A stretch of DNA of 64,000 nt from Toxotes chatareus (lineage: Eukaryota; Chordata; Actinopteri; Toxotidae), in assembly GCA_016801885.1 (NCBI GenBank), contig CM028887.1, positions 24,041,115 to 24,105,114 of the forward strand. The letters are read 5' to 3'. The first letter of the stretch is position 1. Every line of letters begins with the position of its first letter. The notes beneath the pieces were generated by a model. That model was not told the origin of the DNA. It did no database searches and was given only the letters and a program-made list of their open reading frames with translations. Positions 1-13,200 of this stretch are shown here, in pieces. The translations under genes were made by a program, and so were the position numbers.

Positions 1-172
1 CTCACAAGGAGTGTAACAAAACAACTGATTGTAGCTCATTCTTCTAAAGATTCAGTCGGGGGGGTATAGAATAGGTTGTAATGTTGTGGGGTTAAATGTC
101 TCAGAATCCTGTGCAGATAGATTCATATTCTTGCCTTCTAATGTGCTGTTACCTTACCTGCTGTGTCTTTAG

Positions 173-3100
173 CTTCAGAGCACCACTTCACCTCTGGTGC
201 AGCCCAGGGGGAAGGAGGAGGAGGAGGCTGTTGCCTGGGTGAATGCGGCTCTTGGTCGGGTCTTCTGGGACTTTCTGAGCGAGCCGTACTGGGCTGAACT
301 GGTCTCCAAGAAGATTCAGATGAAGCTCAGCAAGATACGGGTGAGTGGAGCAAGACCCTTAGCAACCTTTCCCTTTAGAATTGGTTAAAAATTGAGTCAT
401 GCTCACCTTCCTGCTGAAAACAACATGTGTCCAGGCTCACTCAGTTTTGTGCTTGTTTTCTTTTCCCAGTTGCCTTATTTCATGAATGAGTTAACCCTGA
501 AAGAACTGGACATGGGCTCAGCCACTCCCAGAATCCTTGGGGCATCTAAACCTTCCATTGACTACAGAGGTAAGAGAAAAATCCATTTCAGACAGTGACA
601 CATTTATACATAGAGCATACAAACACACACATAGTGGCACAAAAACGTACTGATACGTCTGGCCAGTGATACCAGCTGTTTGATCTACTGAGCTCCAGAT
701 GCTGTTTTCTGGGAAGTCTCTATTTATTTTGCGGTGTTTGCTTAGCCACAGAATTCCATTGTCTCTTGACAGTACAGCACCCCTACACCAGTCAGTTAGC
801 CATGTCCTCATTAGAGATAACAAAAATAAACAAAGCTAGCCAATTATCTATCAGGATTTTGCCATGGAGCTTCCTCGTATTAAATATAGCATTGGTTAGG
901 GGAGGTCATAAACTTGCACCTTGGCGTTAGCTAAAGTGCATTTATGCATTCATGCATTCATGCCATCAAATACACACATACTAAAAAAAGAACTAGCTAG
1001 AAAAACACACATGCAAAATGAATAAAATTACACAGGCTATTTCTGAGCTTTTGTGATGATTCACCAGCTGGTTATTGATGAAACATTGCAGCTCTTGAAT
1101 AAACTGGTTCATTGAAAGAAACAGAACTACAAATAAACACAGACACACAAAAGTTGACTATTCCAACTATAAAAATATGAACCAATCACTTAAGATACAT
1201 TTTTAAGCAAGAATATCCTAAAGTTTAAAATGTATTAAATAAGTTTACTGTGCCAGTGACATTACTGTTACCAGCTTTTACTGGTTCTGTATTGTTAAAT
1301 CTCCATTGCTCTATGTTACTGTTGTTGGATTTTCTTGTGAAGATGAAGAGTTACATATGTTGTGTCTTTGCATGTACATAAAGTGTGGTTATGTCTACAC
1401 AAACAGGAAAAAGTGGCTAATCACAGCATACAGGAGTTTTATATAGTGTAGCCTTGCATACAGTGTAAACAAGACTAAGCCTCTCAGAATAATATCACCT
1501 TACACAATCAGTATTGCTCTGCACAAATTTAATTCCCTTCTTAGAGGTGTGAATGTGAGTGAAAAAAAATGTAGAATTCATTTGAACTTGTGTAATAGCG
1601 GAAATGGTTATTAGCAAACTGAGCATCAATGACGTTCCTGTGATGAAGGTGTACAAACCAAACTGTCAGTCAAACTGTCAGAAATTCAAATAATGTAATG
1701 ACTAAAAATGTGACTGGGTAATAGTTGGATATAGCCAGTAACGACAATAACAGTTCCATTCAGTAAACACAGGCAAAATGAGGTTTATTGTGCATCATAC
1801 TGCGGCGGAACATGCACTTACACCCACATAGCTTGTCGGGCAGTGGTGCCCTCGAGGTTAGAGCGACATGTTTGTTTCTTGTAGGTTCTCAGCTGGTTAA
1901 ATAAAGTACAAACCTTTCCCCTCCATCTACAGCTGCTGCCTGAGTGACCAATAATAACAGTGCTCAGAGTTCAGCACGGTATTGTTGTTGACTGGACGTC
2001 TGCAAATATTGCAAAAAGGCATGTGTGCTTGATTAATATGAAGAAATCGCCCTTTCCAAAGATGTTATGTACTGTAGATCCTGGAAAACACTTCATGATC
2101 AAAAGACTTGTTTACAAAAGTGTGCTGAAATTTGATTGGTTAGTGAACTCTTAGCTGAGCACAGTGCAGTCAGGCCCTAAGCACTTTAGCGGGTCTTATT
2201 GTTATCTGCGGATCAGACAAATCGAGGCTTAGCTATGTGAGGTCTTAGCTTTATGTGGCTCTGTAGATTTACCCTGTTTTCAGCTAACTCTGCTCCAGTT
2301 TTGTTCAGAGGGGGCTTTTTTACATCATTTTTAGAGGAATCCTTCTATGATCTCTCAGACATGCATCAGCATTGAGTTTCTATCCCTTTGTACCCTGTTG
2401 CTTTTCTCATTCTCCCTTAGATTCTGAGACAGATCTGTCTCTTCATCTGTTTCACAAGTACAGTCTCCTGCTCTCTTCCTAGTTTTCTCTTCCCCTTGCA
2501 TTCTCTTTCATATCATCTTCCTCGTGTCTTTTCTCACTCTTTTGTCGCAGTATCTTTCTTTCTTCCTCCTGTTCTATGAGTCACTGCCTCATTTTTATCA
2601 CTGCAGCACTCATGTAACCCTATAATGAGAGCAGGAATTGATTGCATCTCCAACTGAGATGGCAATGGCATTTCTCGAATCAGTTCAAGGCAAAACACAC
2701 CTCAGCAGCCACTCCAAATAGAATCAGTGTGGGACACCGTTTTGTTGAAAGGTCAGCTTTAATTGCTCTATAATTTTGAAACTGTGAGATGCTGCCAAAT
2801 GTTATGAATTCTTTATAACAGATTGCAAGTGATTCGATCCACTGTCAATCTAAAACAGCAAAGTGCCTCATTTTTAGACACGTTTCTAAGAAATGAGAGG
2901 CAGTAGGAAACAGGAAGGAGGTGCATGCTGCAAAAAAAAAAGACTTACACTTGGCTGAAGATAACTGAAGGCATTTACTGATCATACTGATTGATGTTTC
3001 TGTTTTCTACAGCTAATGCTTCTGCACAGAAAGGGAATGTTTCATTTCTCTTTTCTGCTGTGTGTTTCCATGATCAGTAGACTTTTACTTTAAAGTGGTA

Positions 3101-6100
3101 GAAACGGTCAGTTTAATCTTCCCTTTTGAAATTTCCACTGGTGTTACAGTGGCTGCATCCTCCAGGCATCTCACGTTCTGCCTTTACCATTTCTCACCCT
3201 GCTCCTTCCTGGAACAAGCGTGCTGAGTGCAATGGATCAATGAACATCCAACTGAGTATGTGTGCATATGTCCACAAACAACTGTCTCCGCGTGTATTTA
3301 TGTTCATACATCATCTGTTTTTGTTTTGCATGCACTCTGTCTCATGCTCATGAGTTTCTACACTGTAATGTCAATTTTAGGATGCATACGAGCCCTCACC
3401 TTGCATATGTGAAGACATTTCTTTACAGTATGTGCGACTCGCACTCCTGACTCTTCGCCATGAGGCTTCACCCCAATTAAAGAAGCACTGTTCTGATCCA
3501 GCAGCTTGCTGAGGCCCTTCTCTCCTCTCCCCAAACTAACGAAGCACAGAGCCCTGCATCAATCCCTGACCCAGCCAGACACAGTTCTATTATCCACCAT
3601 ACACCTCTCAGGACAGGCGGGTGTAGCAAGGCCCACTGGGCTCAGCAGACCCAGCATGTTCACTCTGCCCCTCACTTTCTGATTGTCTGTCTATTTTTAC
3701 TTGGTGCTTCCTCAAACCCTCTCTGACTTTCTGACCCTGTGTTCTTTCTTTTGCTGTAAGTACTTGTTTCTGCTTTTGTTTCTGCCCAGCTTTTTCTCAC
3801 TCTCGCTTTCTCAACGCTTTCTTCTCTGCTACACCAGACTCATTGCATTATCGCGTCATTTAGCACAACCATCTGGTGTTCAGGCAACAGAGCAGTGAGG
3901 AGAGGGCACCCAGTCTCAGAACCGTTTGTCTCTGTGGTGTTTGCCTTCCCACGCTACGTTTCTCAATCTCAAAAACTTTATTTATTTTCACTTTTTTCCA
4001 CTGATCCCTGGGTTAGGGTTAGTCAGGACAGCCATCTAAATCTAAATATAAGGATGCACCAAATGCTGCACCATGTACTTTATGTACTTTATTTATACTT
4101 TATTTTATCATTTCATATGTGCACATTTATCTTAGTTGCACCCAAGTACGATGTGTTATGCTTTAGAATCTCTTAATGGCTGTCATTGCATGACTCACTC
4201 ACTCCTCACTCCATTCATCTTTCCTGCATCTTCTGTTGCTCTTTGCTGCCTCCCAGTGGTGTACAGAGAAACCACACCCAGGATTATGGTTAGTTTTTGC
4301 TCTCTGTACACAGAAACATATGATCTGTGTTGTAAAGAGAGGGAAAAAAAGAACAAACAGAGCACAGATATTTTGCCCCATGCAAGCCAGGCTTTCGATG
4401 GAGGCTTTGAGGAGTTTGTATAATCCAGATTACAGCAGGTTTAGCAGAGCAGAGGTAAAAAAGAACAGAGGCAGAGCTCTGTTTATGCATCCAGTTCCCC
4501 CTGCTGATATCAGACGGGGGCTAGAGGGGGAAGATTGCGTGCTCTCCAACTGTTTCGCCTCTGTTCAAAAGGCCTTGTGATCTCTCCTTCTTTCTTTTCC
4601 CTCCCTTCATCGGGTGTTGCACTGTGTCTTTCTCGTCTAACCGAAAGGATCAAGAAAATAAAATCTGTCGGGGTCCCCGTTTCTGTGATGCTTGGGGAAA
4701 AGCAGGGTGCCACAGAAAGGGCAAGAGAGTGAGGGAAAGTGTGTGAGAAGTGCAGAGGCAAAGAAGTGAGAGACAGACAAAGAGAGGAGGCAGTAGGATG
4801 ACTGTGGCCTGACGAGCTCTCTGAAGTGCTAGTGATATTTAAGATGAGATAATGGAGGTTTGTCAGCCTGTATTTTTGGACTTAAACACTGCAACAGTAT
4901 GAATGTACAGTCCCTGCGGTATTTTTATCTCATATCCCCAAATCACACACTGAACAGTTTCACTTCTTTAATTTTCATCTCAGATCAACATTTGTACCAA
5001 CTGCTTTGTATCCCTCAGGTCTGTGGTTTGACCTGGAGATTTCCTACAGCGGCTCCTTCCTGATGACTCTGGAGACGAAGATGAACCTCATTCGCCTGGG
5101 CAAGGAGGGAGAAAGCCTCCGCTTAGGGGAATTTGGCAAAGATGGGTAAGACAGTCAAGCCCCATCATACCACGTGCAGATTTTAGAAAAGCCCCAAGAT
5201 ACTTCTTGCTTGATTGAGTCGTCTTTTCCCCTCCACTTGATATAAAAAAGAACAGTTGTCTCTCTCAGCTATCTGCCACAATCTGTCTGGCACCTGTCTC
5301 ACTCAGTGTTTGATATCTTTTCTGTCTTTTATATCTTCTGCTTTCTTTTCACTGTTATCCCCTCTCTGCCCTCTGGATTCTACCTTTATGTGGCTGTTAA
5401 TCGGGTGTATTTCTGCTCCTGGTGAGTTGCTGCTTGATTTTTAACAATCGTCTCTTCTGTTCAACTCTCATTTTCTAGTTTTGTATTTGTATAGTTTTGG
5501 CGTTGTCTCATTTCATAATACCACCCAATGCTTAGTTTAGAATCTATTAATTTCTTTGTGGGTTTAGTGCTTTTTTTCAATGATTTTGTCTCTTGTCCGG
5601 ATTATGGAATCGGTGCATCCCTTAAATATAGTGTGCATGTACAGTGAAAACCTCTTGGGGCTAGACCTGTTGCCAGAAAATGAGAAGTGAGCCCATTTTT
5701 GCCAGTCTTTATAAGGAAACAAGTTCAGATTCAGTTTCATAACAAACATACTGCGCACGTCTTTTTTCAGTCTAACTGAATTCTTATTGAAAACAAAGGC
5801 TTATCATCTGTGCATGTGATCACTCATGGTTATAAACACTTACATCTGCTACTGACTGTGTCCACACCTCACTTGTGTACTGTTCTGTTGGTACACTGTC
5901 ATAGAATTCAGCTGCTAAGCTCAATGAAACACAGCAGGACCATGTGCATGCTTTTGTGAATGGGTGTAGATGTGTGTGCGTGTGTGTGTCCTTGCCCTAA
6001 TCCATCACTATTTGTTCATGTGTTTCCAGATACAGGCCAAGGACTTACTGCCTGGCTGATAGTGATGAAGAGTCGTCCAGTGCTGGCTCATCAGATGAGG

Positions 6101-7639
6101 AAGACTCCTCAGAGCTCTCCAATGACTCTGCTGGAGCAGAGGGGTGAGAACGAGTTTACATACATTCTTCGTGTCGCTGCTCATTTAATCCATAATCACA
6201 AGGTGATGGAATATTTTTAAAAATGTTTCTAGGTTTAAATTTTCATGTGAAATAAATTGTAATAATCATTTAAGAGAATGCAAAGAAAAAAAATATTTAT
6301 TTCTGTTTATTAGGTGATATTATCATATTCATTATTATTTCTTGTATTAATACTTATAATATGACTTTAACCTTAACTCTCCTTTTGCTGAATACAGTTT
6401 GGTTGGAGGCCACAAGCCGAGCAAGATCATGCGCTTTGTGGATAAGATTACCAAGTCCAAATACTTCCAGAAGGCCACAGAGACAGAGTTCATCAAAAAG
6501 AAGATGGAAGAAGTGTCCAACACACCCCTCCTGCTCACAGTGGAGGTGCAGGAACTCCAAGGAACGCTGGCTGTGAACGTACCCCCTCCACCCACTGACA
6601 GGATATGGTATGTGAAGAAAGTGGTGTTTTTTTTCCCCTGCATAATGTGTGGCATGCTGAGCATAATGAGTGTCAAATAATCACATCTCTCTGAGAGATA
6701 AAACTTTCCCACAGACTGGAAAACACAGGTCAGTCTGTTAACAACAGAGGTCTTCAGATGACGCTTAATTAGGCAATTTCCTCTCTCATGTCTGCAGTTA
6801 CTTAGTTAAAAGACGTATGTTTAATTCTATCTGATGGATAATTCATGTGAAACATACACACCAAGGAGATCTCTACTCAGAACTATTACAACTCATTCTA
6901 TCTTGAAACTGCATGTTTTATTGAGAAATGTGAATTAAGCACTTGATGAATCTTTGTTCAGTGCATCACTGCCCTCTGCTGGAGCATAACTGTACTCTGT
7001 GCTGCCTCCATTTTGTTCATTTGTCAGCTGTTAATTGTGTCTGTGTTGTGATTGTGTTGATTATTTCCCGCTGCAGGTATGGCTTCAGGACACCGCCTCA
7101 CCTGGAACTGAAGGCACGACCCAAACTGGGAGAAAGAGAGGTCACTTTGGCACATGTTACAGATTGGATAGAGAAAAAACTGGACCAGGAATTCCAGGTA
7201 CTGATGATGACACTACATTTCACTTTTTATATTTATGAAATTTAGACATTGAGGGATATCAATAGGTTAATCACATTCAGCTCCAAACTCACTGTTACAA
7301 AGTTACTTAGAACTGCATACATCTGAACCATGTTAATGAAACTTGTCTGACCTCAGATTGACAGTTGCAAGATATATTATTAGTGCTTACTACTTCTGTT
7401 TTACGTGGCAAGACTTTGCAGTTTTCAAAAATAATACAAACTGGTGGAGCATACACTCTCCCTCCTTCAATCTTTTTCTCCTCCATTAGAAAATCTTTGT
7501 GATGCCAAACATGGACGATGTGTGGCTTACTATCATGCATTCTGCCATGGACCTGCGCACCGCCGGTGGACCATTAGTTGGCCCTGCTGTGGAACCAGAG
7601 CCTTCCCATCCTGAGAGGGACAGCTCCAGCCAGCCATGA
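173..7639 (+). CDS. tex2: Testis-expressed protein 2 (SMP-domain lipid transfer protein), 3' part only
   Basis: Seven exons read in one frame: 173-340 (acceptor could instead give 179), 470-569, 5019-5145, 6030-6143, 6398-6607, 7077-7197 and 7490-7639, ending in TGA at 7637-7639. All internal junctions have AG/GT and matching phases. They give about 329 C-terminal residues; the human protein is about 1,130, so the N-terminal two thirds lie upstream of the window. The fragment carries the SMP domain, from AVAWVNAALGRVFWDF (exon 1) to KIFVMPNMDDVWLTIMHS (last exon), with the family segment TVEVQELQGTLAVNVPPPPT in exon 5. An acidic serine-rich linker (DSDEESSSAGSSDEEDSSE) interrupts it in exon 4. 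Known of the family: SMP proteins carry lipids between membranes, and TEX2 is an ER protein at contacts with endosomes or lysosomes (yeast relative Nvj2). Identification is firm from sequence recall; function is inferred from the family. Confidence 0.93.
570..5018 (+). other. tex2: Large tex2 intron (4.4 kb)
   Basis: Intron between tex2 exons 470-569 and 5019-5145 with GTAAGA donor and CCCTCAG acceptor. No convincing exon or structured RNA was seen. It has a pyrimidine-rich stretch near 2,400-2,600, a short direct repeat of CAAACTGTCAG near 1,660-1,681 and a purine-rich patch near 4,720-4,800. ORFs inside it are short and show no family resemblance. Confidence 0.7.
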
Positions 7640-9579
7640 GGATTGTTTACAGTATTTCCTAGAGCTTCTGAAGTCTCAAAATGGGAACTGGAGCCAAAGT
7701 CCATGGGTCAGATACTACTCTAAAACAAACACATTCCCATTGTGAAGAGGTTTCTTACTTGCCATAGAGAATTTTAAAGGAGCAAAGTAGAGTCGACCAA
7801 GGAAACACTAAAGACAAACTGTTGCTTGTTGCTCTGTTGAGTAGTATTTAAGGTGCCAGGGGAAAATGTGATTTGTCTTTGAAGGATCTAAATAATAATA
7901 AGGACCTATTGAATAGGGACTGATATGTGAAGAGAGTCATGTTTGGCTCAGAATTGGGGGTGGGTTACATTAATAAGCTGCATATATGGGGATTTCTAAC
8001 TTTGTAATGTCAGAGGAACATTGATGTGGAAGCATTCACCAGATACCTTACAGCCTGCAGATGACAAGCGTCTGCTAAGGCTCGAGAGTGATATAAAGCA
8101 CGGTAGCCCCTTTTATTACAGAAATACAGCAAGTGGAGATTTACAGTACGATAGCATGATTGAAATTAGAGGTTTTTCTTTGTGAACGATTCGTATGTGA
8201 AGGAGAGTTGTCGTGTCCATTGTCAAGAATAAAGTGAAAGTGAAAGCAGGTAGAAGTGTATCGGGAAAGCTCAAATACTTGATTTCATATTCTACTATAC
8301 TTACCATAAAACATTAAACCTTTAAGTGGCTTTATGTGAGCGGTTTCGATCAGGTGTTAACTAACAGTATTCATTTGTGTTGTGACCACACCCAGAACAC
8401 CCCATTCATTTGCCAAACCCATCTTTCTATGCCAATGATGCCGTTATCCATGTCTACATGGAAATAATGCTCCAGAGCAAACATACATTCTGTAGAAAAA
8501 ATGTCATTCGCTATGTAAATTCTGTACTGATGACAAACACACGACCACAATAAGTGCAATGATAGAAACACTACACAGGCTTTAGTATGATTCCGTATAT
8601 TATATTAAAGTGTATGTCTGATGAGAAGTATGAAGTACCTAACCCATCTATTGAATGTATGGTTGTATGGTTTTGGTTTCTTTTGTTATTGTATGAAAAT
8701 AATTTTTACCCAGTCACATTTTGACCGGGGTATGCAATTTATTGCACAAATACAAGTGAAAATTTTCTTTTTGTATTCTCATGATAAACACTATCTCATC
8801 TTTCATATCTTTTTCCAGATGTGTCATTCAGTCGTTATGTTTATGGAGTACGAAGTGATGCATTCATCTATTCATCAGTTATATGTTGACGGTGTTAATG
8901 TTGATGATGACGTTTGAAGTGACTTTAAATGACCAATTTTCAGAATGTGACAGTGCTTTAAAAAGACTCTACCCGCCATACGGTATGTAGAAAGACACAC
9001 AACATAGTAAACAACACTTGGGTGAAGCTAAGGTACGCACTATGAAGTAGACGATCTATTGCCAAGAATGTATAGTCTTATTTACAGGTTCCCTTTCTGA
9101 GAATATCTTTTTAACCATATTTCTAATCTTAACCAAAGTCCTTCAATCAGGCCTGTAGTGCCAGATCTCTCTCTGCTCAAAGGTACACATCCTGTATTGA
9201 TATAGCATTGTGAGGTAATATTTACAGATGTGCTTCAATTCCTGCATTAACATTGTTTACAGGAATTCTTACCTAGTTTTCACTTTTTTGCTTTCAGCAC
9301 TGTAACATGGAATGGACTTTTTTTTCTGTATGATTGTCTTTTTCTTTATGCTTTGGTCACCTTTTTCTTTGGTATTTGTTTTGAATGACTACATGAGGTG
9401 GGCTATGGTTTTGTTTTTTTGTTTACTTTGGAATAAACAGAATGAAAGGAGATTTTTGAGGATATATGAAGATTGTGTTCTGATTTGTATCTGTGAATTA
9501 TTAATGACTTTTTAAAATTTAAATGTAATTTTAAGGCCAAATTCAGTTATTATATGTATCTGCCTTATTTATAGAGCGA

Positions 9580-9585
9580 AATAAA
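9580..9585 (+). terminator. tex2: Poly(A) signal AATAAA, proximal tex2
   Basis: Canonical AATAAA in the tex2 3' UTR, followed about 20 nt later by TG/T-rich sequence suitable as a downstream element. It is one of two candidate tex2 ends. Confidence 0.5.
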
Positions 9586-9679
9586 TCTGTCAGTGAAAGC
9601 CTTTCTGTTTTCTGTTGTTTCAAACTTTGTATGCTGAACTGACACAAACCTTGCTATGTATTTATTTGCTGTAGATTGA

Positions 9680-9685
9680 AATAAA
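9680..9685 (+). terminator. tex2: Poly(A) signal AATAAA, distal tex2
   Basis: Canonical AATAAA followed directly by a T-run (9,688-9,700). It is the last poly(A) signal before the ccdc40 promoter, about 170 bp ahead of the X-box. Confidence 0.55.
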
Positions 9686-9699
9686 ACTTTTTTTTTTTT

Positions 9700-9903
9700 T
9701 CCAGCGGGGCCTGTAAGCGGAAGCCATTTGTCCACAGTCTTATCACACTAATATATTTAGACCTATTTACATGTCAGTGACTGCTGGTAATGATTTTATC
9801 ATCACCACGCGGGCATAATGAGTACTGCGCCACCTCCCCAACGGAAGTTTACGGTTGCCTAGCAACATGCATGCAGTGGTTTATCAGTGACAGTTGTACG
9901 GTG
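9700..9903 (+). promoter_or_regulatory. ccdc40: ccdc40 promoter and non-coding first exon
   Basis: Sequence between the tex2 poly(A) signal and a consensus splice donor (GTAAGT at 9,904). It contains two ETS-type CGGAAG cores (near 9,718 and 9,842), a GCCAT box (near 9,724) and an RFX X-box at 9,854-9,866. No TATA box is seen. The first exon probably starts near 9,850-9,890 and is spliced to the acceptor at 10,280, because the first in-frame ATG of the protein is in the next exon. The start site is inferred. Confidence 0.55.
9854..9866 (+). promoter_or_regulatory. RFX X-box (ciliary promoter motif)
   Basis: GTTGCCTAGCAAC is an imperfect inverted repeat: half-site GTTGCC, one-base spacer, half-site AGCAAC. 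It fits the degenerate X-box consensus RYYNYY N(1-3) RRNRAC bound by RFX factors. It lies about 40 bp before the first-exon donor of ccdc40, the place expected for a motile-cilium gene. Confidence 0.7.
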
Positions 9904-10285
9904 GTAAGTAACATATAGCTTAAAGTATTGTCAGAATTAAAAGAAATTGTTACTATTAAGTTTTTCAGAAAGACGCTGTGTTTATTTGTTAAATAGCAAA
10001 GGTTAGCTGTCTGTTATTGTTACTGTGGGTAAATGTTTTCCTTAAACTTTCTGCCTTAGCTCCGTTGACCGCTTTCTACGCTTAGGCTACAAACCTTGGT
10101 CCATTGCTAACCAGTTACCGTTAAGCTAGCGTTGGTAAATGTTACTGTTAATGCTGGCGTTGATGGGTGTGATGTGTTTTATGTAGCAGCAAAATACGGA
10201 AACCTAGTTACACTAACACAAAAATTTATATGCAAATACGCTAACGTAACTATCTTTAGACCACTTGTTTGTCATCACAGGTCCA

Positions 10286-13200
10286 ATGCAGAGCGCTGAA
10301 GGAGAAGGAGTTGAGGGAGGCTGGGAGGAGGGAAGGTCCAGCCAAGATGAGAAAGGCACCAAGAAAAAGGAAGGACTTGATAAAGCAGAGGAGGACTGGG
10401 GAGAGACTGTCCCACCTGAGGTGTGCTTTTTTTTCGCTAGTGTTTAATTTCTCCAGTCTTTACACCTTTTCCAGCTCCTTATGAAGATATAAGGATATTT
10501 GTTTCTTTTTTTGTCCAGGTGCTTGTTGTCTTCACTCAAGTCACTCAAGCCTATTATGCTGTTGTATACAGTTACTCCTATGGGTCAACAACTGCCAGCT
10601 ACTATAAAAGCCTAAAATGTAGAAATGTAAATCAATAATCAGTATCAAAGGGCTTTATATATGCTTTCTCTCTGTATCCCAATGTGGCTTGCAGGATCAC
10701 ACAGGACCAGAGCCTGATGACTCGGCCCCTCAGCCTCAGGCTGACCTTAGTGGTGTGGATGAAGACTTCCCTGTGGCCGCAAATTCAGGTGAGTCACCCT
10801 AACCCTGTTGGGGATTTACAGTTCAATTCAATACAGTTCAATATAATATAATATGTAACCCTGAGAGAATCTAAATAGCAAATTACATAAAGTAGGTAAG
10901 TAAGTATAACAGCTAATTTAGGCTGGTTTGCAGAGGATTCATTGCTTCAGAGGTCCATCACTACTTTTAAATAATTTAGTATGAATACAGGAAACTTTAT
11001 TGTCCATGGGCAAGATACTGTGCCTAAAATTACAACGCCTTCATTTACTGAATCTTTATAGTTCATAACAATATTCACACTGAAAAAAAGAGAATGACGT
11101 GGAAACAAAAGTTTAGATCAGTGTATAGAGAAAAAAGCACAAATATATCCATTTAGTGTCTCACTAAAATATGTCCAGTTCAGTGTCTCACAGCAGTATG
11201 TATAATTTTGCACATCATAATTCATTGATTGGTTAAAGAATGACTTTAATTTTCTGTGTTTCAGTGCAAGATGATGTTTCTTACGAGCCAGTGACACTTC
11301 ATTTCTCAAACCTTAACACTTCAGAAGACATGGAGGATCAGGAGCCAATGCCAGAGGATGAGGAAGAAGAGGAAGAATTAATTGTTCTTGATCCTGAACA
11401 TGTCTGTAGCCTCTTTTTCAATAATTATGTCAACAGTATTTGTTAAAGGAGCAGATTTCCTGTTATTGCTCCTCAAAGAAAAGAATGGTTATCAATTTCT
11501 CATCGGTGTATCTAGTATATCAGTGTATTAGGTGCATTGGTAACACTTAAACGTTAACTTGTACTTTCCAATAAATGTGCTCAAGTGTCAGCAGAGCCCT
11601 CCAAAAGCTATGTTGATGCTGCACCGAGAAAAAGTATAAACAGTATACAAGATATCTTGCATTCCCACTATCATGTTATTGATGGTATGTTTGATCTGTT
11701 GGCAGCCCCTGGTCAGAAGGCAACAAGCTGCTCTGAACAGCCAGCTGAGCAAGCAGCTGGAGAGGATCAACCTGGAGCTGAAGGAAAAGGTTGTCTAACT
11801 TTCTGCCAACAACAAATATTTTCTCTGCTTTCTTTTTTTTCTATTTTTTCCTATCTTTGCTCTATTAGTATGCACATACACAGATGTACACCTACACATA
11901 GGAATTATTTACCTGACTTGACATCTATAGGGTCTGAATATGTCCAGAAGATGGTGCTGTTGACCTATATAGAAATTCCTTTTGCACTTTCTTTCTATTT
12001 TGAATATATTTACTTTTTGCAGTATGCACATTTGAAGGCTGCGTAAAATGATAACAGTAAAAAGTTTATTAAATTACCAAACATCAATAACTGGCTCAAA
12101 ATATCTTTGACAAAGAATGTGTGCAAGACAAATGAAAACCAGAATAAAACAGTGACAATTTGTTCTCTGATTCATGTCTCTGCTCTCTCTCCCGCTGCGA
12201 CAGCTGGTAATGGAAAAGGCAGATGCCAGCTACATTCAGGAGATAAATGTTGAGATGTTCAATATTCAGGAGCAGGTAGCCAGACTCCATAGCAGGTTGG
12301 ACAACCGTCATCAGACCAAGGCACAGGCCGAAGCCAAACAGCGGCAGGCACAGGATCAGCTGGAGGCAATGAAGAGCCACTATTCCAGTACTACTAGCCA
12401 GTACAGCAAAGCCAAAACCAATGGTGAGACTGACTTGGTGGACTTTCCTTGATGCTGATCTAGGTGTTACATTAAATTAGGTTTACATTTTAAGTTTAAA
12501 TGTTTGTACAGAAGATCAGAAGCAGCCTGTAGTTTGTGAATTGGACATACAGCACTGTTTCAGAAACAGTAAGACAGAATTCATCTTAGTTCATGTTTCC
12601 AAACTATGAATTTGAGGCATTGTGTTAATGTTGACTACTGTGTATCTTCTCCATAGTGTCCCAGCTACAGGCAGAGACTGACAATCTGATGCAGCACCTT
12701 GTCTTCACACAAGGAATCAGTGAAGAACTGCGTTCTAATGTCAAAGTCATGAAGAATGCTCGACGCAAAGCAGGAGCTGAGAAGGACCAGGCCGAAGAGC
12801 AGAAATTGAAGCAGGTGGACTGGATGAAGAAACAAAATTTTGACTGTAAATTGCATTATTATTAATTTACTTATTTTTATTGACTGAATACTCCTGTCAT
12901 CAGGATTTGTATGTGGAGCGTCTAACAAAGGACATGGAGAGGCTGATGCAGCAGATAGCCATGTATGAGGCCCAGGCCAGTGCTCAAACCGAGGAGACAC
13001 AGACAGCCAAAGAGGCCCTCTCTGAGGTAACTAAAGAGTATAGTATAGTATATACCGTATATAAGCTTAAAGTGCCTTTAATTATCAAGTAAATACTATA
13101 GATTAGAGCAATTATTAAAAGTACAGTCCTTTGCAATGGCTGGATAGGAATTTGTAAAGAATAAAGCTGTATTAATTTGGGAGCAGCGTTACTAGCTGTA

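Larger units (their letters stand above)
7640..9695 (+). other. tex2: tex2 3' untranslated region
   Basis: About 2 kb of AT-rich sequence follows the tex2 stop with no further splice-consistent coding exon. Two AATAAA signals occur at 9,580-9,585 and 9,680-9,685; the second is followed by a T-rich run, so the transcript probably ends near 9,600 or 9,700. The small ORFs here show no protein-family features. Confidence 0.65.

Noticed and set aside
4010..4022. GGGTTAGGGTTAG, telomere-like repeat
   Set aside because: Only two units; expected by chance in a window of this size.
6347..6712. 121-codon minus-strand open frame
   Set aside because: Antisense shadow of tex2 exon 6,398-6,607.
9818..9862. 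ATG opening MSTAPPPQRKFTVA upstream of ccdc40
   Set aside because: Lies in the promoter and overlaps the X-box; probably outside the transcript, and the frame closes after 14 codons.
10000..10200. Repeated GCTAAC/GTTAGC-like words in ccdc40 intron 1
   Set aside because: Too short and scattered to assign to a repeat family.
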